Source: Phycisphaerae bacterium
GTDB taxonomy: Bacteria > Planctomycetota > Phycisphaerae > Sedimentisphaerales > UBA12454
Direction: 5' to 3'
DNA: 64,000 nucleotides
NCBI GenBank assembly: GCA_041652575.1
Contig: JBAZHC010000003.1
Location: 1 to 64,000, forward strand
Shown: positions 42,931 through 51,103 of the stretch, piece by piece
Numbering within the stretch: position 1 is the first letter of the stretch
How the letters are laid out: every line of letters starts with the position of its first letter
Translations under genes and position numbers: made by a program
Notes under the pieces: generated by a model
What the model saw: only the letters and a program-made list of their open reading frames with translations
Told to the model about the DNA's origin: nothing
The model's database searches: none

Positions 42931-44865
42931 CTATGAAACTTTTTCTGCGGCAACTTCTGCTTCAGCAGTTACTGCTGCATCGGTAACAGGTATCGTAAAC
43001 CAGAATGTTGAACCCTGATCCTCCTGGGATTCAATTCCTATCTGGCCGCCATGACGTTCAACTATCTTCCTGCAAACCGCAAGACCAATCCCAGTGCCTT
43101 CATACTCGCTTCTTGTATGCAGGCGCTTGAACATTACAAACATACCGCCCTGATACTCAGGTTTAATACCTATGCCGTTATCAGTTACCTCTACCCTTAC
43201 CATACCATTGGCGGCAGGTTTACTGGTTATAGTTATGTGAGGAATATTATCTTTCTTCTGATACTTTATTCCATTAGCGATAAGATTCTGCATAAGCTGA
43301 CGCATCTGTGCAGGGTCAACTTTAACAACAGGCAGCGGCTGTGGTATTTCCAGAGCAACATTCTTTTCCTGCAGCAGCACCGAAAGTTCAACCTGTTGCA
43401 GTTGTTTGACTATCTCATTAAGGTCGACAACCTGCGCCACCTGCGATTTCGAGCTTACTCTCGAATAGACAAGAAGTCCTTCAATCATTTTATTCATTCT
43501 CTGGGCGCCATCTATCATAAAACGAAGGTTCTCTGCGTCGTCAGTAGCAAGTTTGTCTTTGAGAGATTTGTCGAGCATAGAGCCGAAAGCGGTAATCTTC
43601 CTCAAAGGCTCTCTCAGGTCATGCGATGCTATATAGACGAAGTTTTTCATTTCCTGATTGGCTTCTTCGAGCTTATTTACGGCCTCGGCAAGGTCATCGT
43701 TTAATTTTCGAAGCTGTTCGTCCGCTTTCTTTCTATCGGTAATGTCCTCATAAGTTCCAATGATTCCGACTACATTACCGTTTTCATCGTGCAGCGGCAC
43801 TTTATTCGTGTCAAGCCATGCCCGTTTTCCATTAGATTGCTGCTGCTGTTCAGTGATATGATATTGAGACGTATTGGAATCCACAACCCTGCGGTCGCAT
43901 TCACGGAAGGAGTCTGCTTCTTCCTTTTTCCACCCCAGGTCATAATCCGTTTTCCCTATTATATCTGTAGGTTTATCAAGGCCTGCATCTCTGGCAAAAT
44001 TGGTGTTACAGCCAAGGTAAACCAAATTTCTATCCTTCCAGAATATGGACTGAGGTATATTGTCCATAACAACCTGCAGCATTTGTTTGGCCTTGCTAAG
44101 TTCTGCGGTACGCTCCTGTACGTTTACCTCCAGGCCTTCTTTGGCATCGAGCAATTCCGAGTCTCGTTTTTGGATTTGCTCAAGCATTTCGTTAAACGCG
44201 TCAATAAGCAAACCAATTTCATCATTACTCTCTTTTAAGGCACGGCAGGAATAATCCTTCTTCTCTGAAACAGCCTTTGCGAGCTGGGCCAAATTTAAAA
44301 TCGGTTTGGAAATAACCGCCTGAAGCCGCGTTGACACCAAAAATACCGCGAGTAAAGAAATAAATATTACAATTATGATTATCTGGATGCTGCGTTTCAG
44401 CGTCGTATACATAAGCTTTAAATCTGACTGCAGACAAACCGTACCAATTATTGCGTTATCAAGAATAACCGGGCTGGACACTGTCAGAAAGCCGTCACCA
44501 AAACTAAACCCTGTTTTCTTAAACTCACGAGGAATTGTCTTAATCTTATTATCAGGGCGATAATATGCCGCAAAAAGTTCGTTCTTGTCGTTATAAACAC
44601 AAGCAAAGGTAATGGAAGTGTCCACATGAAGAGACTGCAGTGTTTTCTCTGCGTCTTTGTTGTCCTGAAAAGCCAGAGCCGCTTTGCAGTTATCCGCTAT
44701 CATTTCCGTCCGGGTTGATAAATTTTGCACTATTGTATTGCGAAACATATTTTGCTCCCAGCCTATAAATGCCACTCCGGCCATGACCAATCCTGTGAGA
44801 CATGCGAGCATGACAATCGCCATAAGCTTGTATTTAATCGTTATGTTTCGCAAAATACAGTTCAT
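42931..44865 (-). CDS. Membrane histidine kinase with CHASE8-like sensor, HAMP and PAS
   Basis: A 644-residue kinase. TM1 (about residues 13-32, LMAIVMLACLTGLVMAGVAF) is followed by a CHASE8-like periplasmic domain (FRNTIVQNLSTRTEMIADNC, AALAFQDNKDAEKTLQSL, SITFACVYNDKNELFAAYY). TM2 is at about 160-178. HAMP (SKPILNLAQLAKAV ... NDEIGLLIDAFNEM) and a PAS domain (NIPQSIFWKDRNLVYLGCN) precede the kinase core with NFVYIASHDLREPLRKI, LMQNLIANGIKYQKKDN and GTGIGLAVCRKIV. CHASE8 is the sensor of YfiN-type diguanylate cyclases, which are held inactive by periplasmic YfiR. Here a YfiR-like gene overlaps this kinase's start by one base, so the same sensor logic seems attached to a kinase. Confidence 0.9.
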   Translation of the reverse strand: MNCILRNITIKYKLMAIVMLACLTGLVMAGVAFIGWEQNMFRNTIVQNLSTRTEMIADNCKAALAFQDNKDAEKTLQSLHVDTSITFACVYNDKNELFAAYYRPDNKIKTIPREFKKTGFSFGDGFLTVSSPVILDNAIIGTVCLQSDLKLMYTTLKRSIQIIIIVIFISLLAVFLVSTRLQAVISKPILNLAQLAKAVSEKKDYSCRALKESNDEIGLLIDAFNEMLEQIQKRDSELLDAKEGLEVNVQERTAELSKAKQMLQVVMDNIPQSIFWKDRNLVYLGCNTNFARDAGLDKPTDIIGKTDYDLGWKKEEADSFRECDRRVVDSNTSQYHITEQQQQSNGKRAWLDTNKVPLHDENGNVVGIIGTYEDITDRKKADEQLRKLNDDLAEAVNKLEEANQEMKNFVYIASHDLREPLRKITAFGSMLDKSLKDKLATDDAENLRFMIDGAQRMNKMIEGLLVYSRVSSKSQVAQVVDLNEIVKQLQQVELSVLLQEKNVALEIPQPLPVVKVDPAQMRQLMQNLIANGIKYQKKDNIPHITITSKPAANGMVRVEVTDNGIGIKPEYQGGMFVMFKRLHTRSEYEGTGIGLAVCRKIVERHGGQIGIESQEDQGSTFWFTIPVTDAAVTAEAEVAAEKVS

Positions 44866-45479
44866 TATTGTTTAGCCTTCTTCAAGGACGCTTCACCGAT
44901 TACATTTTTCGCCAGCCTTAAAAGCTGAGACCTGATTTGAAGTTTGGCTTGCGCAGCGGCCGCAACATTGATTTCAAATCGAATCTTTCCCTCTTCCATT
45001 ATGAAATTGATAATTCCGCCGCCGGCTTCAAGGAAATCCGACATATCTCCAACCGTCAGGACTCCATAGTCTTTAACCAAATCTGTGATTTCCTTTGCAG
45101 CCGCCTTCTCTGAATTGCAGATGAATAATAAATGACATTTTCTGAGAGCCTCTATTGTCTTATCCATCTCGGCCTTATCCGATTTTTTTAGTTCTTCAAG
45201 TCCCTTAAATCGTTTTACAATTACTTTTCTATCCTTGGCCTGTTTGTCTTTTATGGGTTCAAAGGCGCCTTCAAACGGGTCTTTGCCAATGATACCTATA
45301 ACTATGGGCTGATTATTGTCGCCTAGTTTTTCCTCCGGCCAATCCACGAACATAATAAAGTTATACAGGAATGCCGCCTTAACCTGGTATTCACGGCTGG
45401 ATGCGGATTCGGCGCGGGTTTGCACCCCAAAGAGCAAGACCAAAAACAAAACTGCAAAAATATAAGTTCTAATTTTCAT
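44865..45479 (-). CDS. YfiR-family periplasmic protein (DUF4154)
   Basis: A 204-residue protein with a signal peptide (TYIFAVLFLVLLFGVQTRAE) and the DUF4154 fold: YQVKAAFLYNFIMFVDWPEE near the start, VIGIIGKDPF, CHLLFICNSEKAAAKEI, VLTVGDMSDFLEAGGGIINF and IRFEINVAAAAQAKLQIRSQ near the end. YfiR represses the CHASE8-containing YfiN from the periplasm in Pseudomonas. The family often lies next to TonB receptors and sensor proteins, as it does here. The stop overlaps the kinase ATG (TAATG), indicating tight co-expression. Confidence 0.92.
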   Translation of the reverse strand: MKIRTYIFAVLFLVLLFGVQTRAESASSREYQVKAAFLYNFIMFVDWPEEKLGDNNQPIVIGIIGKDPFEGAFEPIKDKQAKDRKVIVKRFKGLEELKKSDKAEMDKTIEALRKCHLLFICNSEKAAAKEITDLVKDYGVLTVGDMSDFLEAGGGIINFIMEEGKIRFEINVAAAAQAKLQIRSQLLRLAKNVIGEASLKKAKQ

Positions 45480-45727
45480 TTTTTGCTAATAGCTTATAAT
45501 CCTTGCTGTTAAATACTAATCGGCACAAAAAAGGCGGCTATTAACGAAGCATTCGCTGTTTACGCATAAAAATGGGGAAAATCACCTTAATCAAATCATT
45601 ATAGGTCGTTTTGAAATGACTGGTTTTAAATCTGGACCAGTCGAATATGCCAAAAACTCCGCTGTCCGATAATCATCCATTGCCCTCATATATTTATAGA
45701 GGCTGTTCTGTCGCAGTGATACTAAGT
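45480..45727. other. Gap between the TonB receptor and yfiR, with a hairpin
   Basis: The 248 bases hold an inverted repeat GACTGGT/ACCAGTC (45618-45642). It lacks a T-run, so read-through from the receptor into yfiR is possible. No reading frame is visible. Confidence 0.4.
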
Positions 45728-47965
45728 TTAGAATGTATATGTTACTGATACGCCAAACGCCGGCGACACTATATTGTACTCTTCGTTACTCCAGCGATCA
45801 CTGAACGACTTAACTGCGTTGAAATCCTTTTTGAAAAAGCCCAGGATATTATAGGCATCAAATCGTACAAGGAGGTTTTTACTCGCCTTATACTGAGCGC
45901 CAAGATTAAGGAACGCACCGCCATTATAAATGTGTTGGTCATTTATCCATCGGGCATAACCAGGATCTCCCGGATTAAGGTAATGTCCTAAGGACCTTCT
46001 CCATGCGACAAAATCTTTCTTACCCGGACAACCCCAGTCGACCTGTATTGAGCCATCGACGCTCAAGCGATCGGTAACGTCATACTCCGCACGCAGCTTG
46101 GTGCAATGATTGTCAAAGTTAGCAAAGTTCATACCGTAGCCCTGTCCTGCGGCCGTAAGGCCCGTCCATTCAACGTTGCTTGCGGGGCTGTAACTGAGCA
46201 GTTTTGTATAGGCATGCGAAAATGTGATGCGCATTCGGTCTGTGCGATAGGTTGCCTCAAGTTCGGCGCCGATGGACCGCATCCTGCCCAGCGGCTTCTG
46301 TGAACCATTGCCAATTCCAGTATCTATCTCTTCCTGAGAGCGGCCGCCCCAACCCATAGGTTCCTGGATATTATAGAATACAGAACCGGCCAGCCACAGT
46401 TTTTGAGTCTGTTGACGTTCGTAACGCAGTTCGTACGAATCGATAGTCTCGAAATCGGCGAGGTCCGGCTTACCGATAGCCTGATTCGCAAGATAACCCG
46501 CACGCAGCGTCTCATCATAGTTGGACCGGCACGACCTGGTGTACATCAGTTTGATGGTATCTTCCTCTGTAGGAGTCCATACCAGGGCCGCACGAGGAGA
46601 AGGCATCATATTATGCAGATAATTATTCCAGTCGATGCGTCCGCCCAAAAACATTGTCCATGCTTCAGACATACGCCACTGATACTCACCCATAAAACTT
46701 TTCAAATCGGTACAGAAAGGGTCACCACCAAGATTATTATATGTCGAGTGGTCTTTCAGTCTTGCCCAGTCCGGTAACGTATCCCAGCCCCCAGGCAGGT
46801 TGTTAACAGCGTGCGACCACTCGCCGCCGACCGTAACTTGATGATTGTCATTTGGTGTCCAGTCTAACATTAATTTAATGTCGAATTCATCACGCCGCCA
46901 GCTATACGCATTGGCCATATTATACAAATCATAATCCTCATGGATGTCGAAACTGAAAGATGGGGTTAACGCGAGTGTCGGACCAATTTCGAAGCGATTG
47001 CCAATATAGCCGGTAAGCTTTCGATATGCGTCCGCATCAGATAAAAATTCTGCCGGATGATCGGGGTTCGGAACGCCCGGGGTATAACGATAATGACCGC
47101 CTTGTGTATACCGTATCCATGTTTCGAGTCCGCCCAAGTTGTACTGGGCATGTACCTTGACCTTCGGCCAATTGTCAGTGGACCGATTTCCAAAGCCGGC
47201 ACTGCCGTATCGCTTTTCGCTACTCTCCCGAGTATCGCCCTCGTATGTGTACACCCGCTGGGCATCATCCCCGCTGGCGCCGGGGTAATGGCTAAAGCCT
47301 CCATACAAGAACACACCCTCGTCGTCGGAGATTCGGTGACCATATTTGAGTTCACTGGAGTAATACTCTTCAATGGAACCTAATCGGGCTGTAGTCTCCA
47401 GGCCCTCGAATGTCAGGCCGTTATCTGTAATAATATTTATCACCATAGCGATTGCGCCGGGACCATACAAAGCCGAACCTGGTCCGCGGATGACATCAAT
47501 GTGGTTAATATCTTTGAGCATGGGCAAGTCTCGCTCGGCCATAGCGCCATAAAAAAATCGTTCATTCATAAGCCTGCCATTAACAAGCAGCAGATATTTA
47601 TCATCACGGTCACTCATAATGCCCCGGATACCTATATCTTCATATTCATTCCGGTGGAACTGTTTTTGGAGTCCCGGCACTGTAATCAGCAGAAGTTCAT
47701 CCAGGCTGCGGGCGCCTGTTCGCTGGATGTCATCCCTGGTAATAGTGGTCATAGTTGCAGGGACTTTTCTTCGAGTCGTCTTCGTCAAAGATCCTGAACC
47801 GGAGATTTCGGTATTCATTAACTCCTCAAGAGACATCTCAAAATAATTTTCTTTATTGTTCGGGTCCTTCTCTATGGCAGATGCTTTCACACTCAAACCG
47901 CAAATCAACCCTGACATCAATAAAAACAGAAACCAGCTTGTTCGCTTTTGTGTGTACACAACCAC
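45728..47965 (-). CDS. TonB-dependent outer-membrane receptor 1
   Basis: A 745-residue receptor. A signal peptide (FLFLLMSGLICGLSVKASA) is followed by an N-terminal motif FEMSLEELMNTEISGSGSL. The plug domain comes next: TTITRDDIQRTGARSLDELL, IGIRGIMSDRDDKYLLLVNG and IDVIRGPGSALYGPGAIAMV. The rest is a beta-barrel rich in aromatic strands, ending in the outer-membrane signal VSVTYTF. Such receptors import siderophores, B12 or sugars with TonB energy. It is the first gene of the leftward signalling cluster and is divergent from two related receptors, so it may deliver a ligand that the YfiR/kinase system senses. No FecR-type signalling extension is visible. Confidence 0.93.
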   Translation of the reverse strand: MVVYTQKRTSWFLFLLMSGLICGLSVKASAIEKDPNNKENYFEMSLEELMNTEISGSGSLTKTTRRKVPATMTTITRDDIQRTGARSLDELLLITVPGLQKQFHRNEYEDIGIRGIMSDRDDKYLLLVNGRLMNERFFYGAMAERDLPMLKDINHIDVIRGPGSALYGPGAIAMVINIITDNGLTFEGLETTARLGSIEEYYSSELKYGHRISDDEGVFLYGGFSHYPGASGDDAQRVYTYEGDTRESSEKRYGSAGFGNRSTDNWPKVKVHAQYNLGGLETWIRYTQGGHYRYTPGVPNPDHPAEFLSDADAYRKLTGYIGNRFEIGPTLALTPSFSFDIHEDYDLYNMANAYSWRRDEFDIKLMLDWTPNDNHQVTVGGEWSHAVNNLPGGWDTLPDWARLKDHSTYNNLGGDPFCTDLKSFMGEYQWRMSEAWTMFLGGRIDWNNYLHNMMPSPRAALVWTPTEEDTIKLMYTRSCRSNYDETLRAGYLANQAIGKPDLADFETIDSYELRYERQQTQKLWLAGSVFYNIQEPMGWGGRSQEEIDTGIGNGSQKPLGRMRSIGAELEATYRTDRMRITFSHAYTKLLSYSPASNVEWTGLTAAGQGYGMNFANFDNHCTKLRAEYDVTDRLSVDGSIQVDWGCPGKKDFVAWRRSLGHYLNPGDPGYARWINDQHIYNGGAFLNLGAQYKASKNLLVRFDAYNILGFFKKDFNAVKSFSDRWSNEEYNIVSPAFGVSVTYTF

Positions 47966-48404
47966 TTCCTTTCAATTATGTATTACTTTCTCAAGTAACT
48001 AAAAAACAAAAGAGCTTGCCTACGCGGTATTCTTTTTTTTACTTAATTTGAGCTTCTAATTATGAAACTATAAACATTGTATTATGTATCGACTTTATTA
48101 GTGGTTTTATTTAGGCAATTTTATGAGAACTGCGATAAAAAACCGGTTTTTAACAAACGAACACAAAGCGAGCAAACGATAAAACGACACAAGAATCTCT
48201 CTTGATAACTTCCCCCCAAAAAACAACGTTACCAGTACTGAAAACGCTGTTTTCGCGAGATGCGAAATATATGCCATGTTATTTGGCATTTTAACCCGCT
48301 ATTTTTACATATCTCTATCATCACAAAAAAGCTAAGTCAGTACCAATAATAAGACGATACAGAATATATTCTTATGGAAACCAAACAAAAAAGAGGTGTA
48401 AAAA
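47966..48404. other. Divergent control region between TonB receptors 1 and 2
   Basis: AT-rich. It includes a 14-bp palindrome, AAAAACCGGTTTTT (48138-48151), and from 48227 onward a leader that is repeated ahead of receptor 3. Promoters for both directions must lie here, but none stands out strongly. Confidence 0.55.
48227..48404 (+). promoter_or_regulatory. Conserved 5' leader of TonB receptor 2 (copy 1)
   Basis: About 178 bases closely match 50918-51103 ahead of receptor 3, from CAGTACTGAAAACGCTGTTT to AAAAAGAGGTGTAAAAA and the start codon. It contains hairpin 1, TTTCGC-GAGAT-GCGAAA (48251-48267), and hairpin 2, ATGCCA-TGTTATT-TGGCAT (48271-48289). In the other copy hairpin 2 reads ATACCA/TGGTAT, a paired change that keeps the stem. 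This supports a structured RNA or a protein-binding palindrome. Confidence 0.65.
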
Positions 48405-50792
48405 ATGAAGGATCAAAACTACAGTTCTAAGTTGTTCTTTTGTGTTGCCATAACTCTACTAACAATTTCAGCCATTTCATTTGATGTTTTTGGCGCCGAA
48501 GCATCGGATACAAACAACTTATTTAGTATGTCTCTTGAAGAGTTAATGCAAGTAAAGGTTTCGAGTGCGACGCTGACAGAAACCTCGGCCAGGCTGACTC
48601 CGGCCGCTATTACCACCATTACTGCAGAAGATATAAGGTTATCGGGCGCCCGCAGCCTGTTTGAACTGTTGGACATATACGTGCCCAACCTGGTATGGCT
48701 GCGAAACCACTTTGAAGGCGACTCTCTTGGTCTGCGTGGGATTATTGGCGACCGAAATGATAAGTTTCTTCTGCTCGTCAATGGACTTGCGATGAACCAG
48801 AAAACCCATGCGGGGGCAATGAGCGAACTGGACACGGTGATGCTCGGCGACATTCATCATATTGATGTCGTGCGAGGTCCCGGCTCCGCAATGTATGGTC
48901 CCGGCGCCGTATCAATGGTGATTAACATTATTACCTTCAGCTCTGATACATTTCAGGGCACAGAGGTAATAGCCCGCACCGGCGCCATTGAAGAGTTCTA
49001 CTCAACAGAAGTAAGGCACGGATTTAAATTCAAAGATGGAGACGGCGGTATCTTTCTTTATGCCGGTGTTGCCGATTATATCGGTGCAAGCACATTTGAT
49101 GCGCCACAGATTTATCCATCTACTTTTTCTACACATTCGGAATTGTTCGACGGCCATAACAATTGGTGGCCACCGGCGTGGGGGCGAAATCCCATAACTG
49201 CCCCTGCGGGTGCCCTGCCGGGCGATGGCATCAAGGGTGGTGAACCGGCGACAGGTCCTACAATGAAGCGCGACGAAGCAGCCGCCAGGAGTCTGGCACC
49301 CCTAAAGTTGTATACCCAGATGAAGAAAAACAACTGGGATATCTGGGCACGTTACACCCGTGGCGGCAAAGCACGCAACCCATCCATCGAGGATATGGCC
49401 CGCGTCCCATGGGGATACAGCGACTGGCATCACTGGAGCTTCGACGACTGGAGCAATTTAATAGGGTCGCCGATATCTATAAATTCCAGCTTCTATAGTT
49501 ATCAGCAGGCAACCGTTAATGTTGGATATAAACAGGAACTGTCTGAAGCTCTCAGCATCGATTATGCATTCCGATATGGTATGACTGATTTTGTGCGATA
49601 CATAGATAACTCGACATTTGATGCCTCTCGCGAAGACCAGTATTACGCCAAGACGCTATTGCATTGGCAACCAAACGAAAAGCATAAGTTCGCCTTTGGT
49701 TTAGAGTATACGCATATGGAACTTGGCCTGAAACCCATCGACTGGGCTGGTCATGCGGTCTCCTCACAGCAGACTTCAGGAGGTACCGGCGGCTGGAAAT
49801 CAGGGAATGCTATGCCCCAATGGGGTACCAATATGTATTCCGCGTTATGCGAATGGCAGTGGAATATCAACGATGAATGGACGACATTCGTCGGCGCCCG
49901 GGTTGACAAACATACATTTACTGACTATATGTTTTCTCCTCGCACAGCAATAATTTACACGCCCAATAAAAGAGACACGTGGAAGCTTATGTGGTCGCAG
50001 TCGGTACGAGCAAACTTTGAGGAGAACATGAAAAAAACGTTCGACACCACCGGCAAACGAAGCAACCCGGAAAAACTTGACAGCATCGAGTTGCGTTACG
50101 AAAGGCAGCAAAACAATAATCTCGACTTAGCCGCATCGATATTCGTCCACTATAAACTGGAGGCAATTGCATGGAGCGGAACTCAAAGTGACATCAGCGG
50201 CACACAAAGGGAATACGGAGTCGAGCTTGAGGCTGCTTACCATACCGAAAAAACACGTCTGACTATTTCCCATTCATTTACACAACTTTACGGTTACTTC
50301 CTGGCGTCTGGCCAAAGCACAGCTATCACCGCCAAGCCATACGGCTACGGCAACGACCTGACCAACTGGCCCAATCACATCACCAAGATAACATTTCAAC
50401 ACAAACTTGATGAGAAGTGGACATTCGACGCATCGTTTCGCGTCTATTGTGGATTCCCAGGTATGAAGGATTATGATAAGTACAATCCCTACGCCACGAC
50501 GGAAGGTACCTACACTGGTTATTACCGTGATGACCCCAGCTTTGGTGCCTATGGGCCTTTCCCTGTTATCGGAGAAGGGTGGGAGCGTACATATCGCGGC
50601 AGCTATTTCCTGAACCTCGGTCTGCAATATAAGCCGAGCAAAAACCTTACCATAGGTGTGAACGGCTACAATCTGCTTGGTATTTTCAACGCGGATTTCA
50701 ACAAGCGTAACTATGTATCTGTCGGTAATGGCGCCGGTGATTTCCGCAGCGCTGCTACGGCGGTCGCTGTTACGGTAGCCTATACCTTCTAA
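48405..50792 (+). CDS. TonB-dependent outer-membrane receptor 2
   Basis: A 795-residue receptor with a signal peptide (KLFFCVAITLLTISAISFDVFG), the same NLFSMSLEELMQVKVSSATL segment as its neighbours, and a plug with TTITAEDIRLSGARSLFELL, GLRGIIGDRNDKFLLLVNG and IDVVRGPGSAMYGPGAVSMV. The barrel ends in VAVTVAYTF. Its extracellular loops are long and rich in Pro, Trp and Gly (for example HNNWWPPAWGRNPITAPAGA). GAGGTG six bases ahead of the ATG supports the start. It is closer to receptor 1 in the barrel than to receptor 3, but shares its leader and N-terminus with receptor 3. Confidence 0.93.
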   Translation: MKDQNYSSKLFFCVAITLLTISAISFDVFGAEASDTNNLFSMSLEELMQVKVSSATLTETSARLTPAAITTITAEDIRLSGARSLFELLDIYVPNLVWLRNHFEGDSLGLRGIIGDRNDKFLLLVNGLAMNQKTHAGAMSELDTVMLGDIHHIDVVRGPGSAMYGPGAVSMVINIITFSSDTFQGTEVIARTGAIEEFYSTEVRHGFKFKDGDGGIFLYAGVADYIGASTFDAPQIYPSTFSTHSELFDGHNNWWPPAWGRNPITAPAGALPGDGIKGGEPATGPTMKRDEAAARSLAPLKLYTQMKKNNWDIWARYTRGGKARNPSIEDMARVPWGYSDWHHWSFDDWSNLIGSPISINSSFYSYQQATVNVGYKQELSEALSIDYAFRYGMTDFVRYIDNSTFDASREDQYYAKTLLHWQPNEKHKFAFGLEYTHMELGLKPIDWAGHAVSSQQTSGGTGGWKSGNAMPQWGTNMYSALCEWQWNINDEWTTFVGARVDKHTFTDYMFSPRTAIIYTPNKRDTWKLMWSQSVRANFEENMKKTFDTTGKRSNPEKLDSIELRYERQQNNNLDLAASIFVHYKLEAIAWSGTQSDISGTQREYGVELEAAYHTEKTRLTISHSFTQLYGYFLASGQSTAITAKPYGYGNDLTNWPNHITKITFQHKLDEKWTFDASFRVYCGFPGMKDYDKYNPYATTEGTYTGYYRDDPSFGAYGPFPVIGEGWERTYRGSYFLNLGLQYKPSKNLTIGVNGYNLLGIFNADFNKRNYVSVGNGAGDFRSAATAVAVTVAYTF

Positions 50793-51103
50793 CAGGGTAA
50801 CCGAAAGATTGATTATTTTTCGTTGCCCAGTTATGACATATTCAGTAAATGCCGAAGGTCTCCCCCTAATTCTGCTATAAGCTACCTGATTGCCTTCTGG
50901 CAAGCCCGCTGTTGCTGCGTTATCAGTACTGAAAACGCTGTTTTTGCGAGACACGAAATGTATACCATGTTATTTGGTATTTTAACCTGCAATTTTTACA
51001 TATCTCTATCATTACAAAAAAGTTAAGTCAGTGCCAATAATAAGACGATACAGGATACAAGCATAATAATGTTTATTATTAAGTTAAAAAAGAGGTGTAA
51101 AAA
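50793..51103. other. 311-bp gap between TonB receptors 2 and 3
   Basis: The first 125 bases carry no clear signal. The remainder (50918-51103) is the second copy of the conserved receptor leader, described separately. Confidence 0.6.
50918..51103 (+). promoter_or_regulatory. Conserved 5' leader of TonB receptor 3 (copy 2)
   Basis: This matches the leader at 48227-48404. Hairpin 2 is ATACCA-TGTTATT-TGGTAT at 50962-50980, with the same loop but one base pair swapped from G-C to A-T. The segment TTTTTACATATCTCTATCAT and AAGTCAGTxCCAATAATAAG after it are also kept. A few extra bases lie before the ribosome site. Confidence 0.65.
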
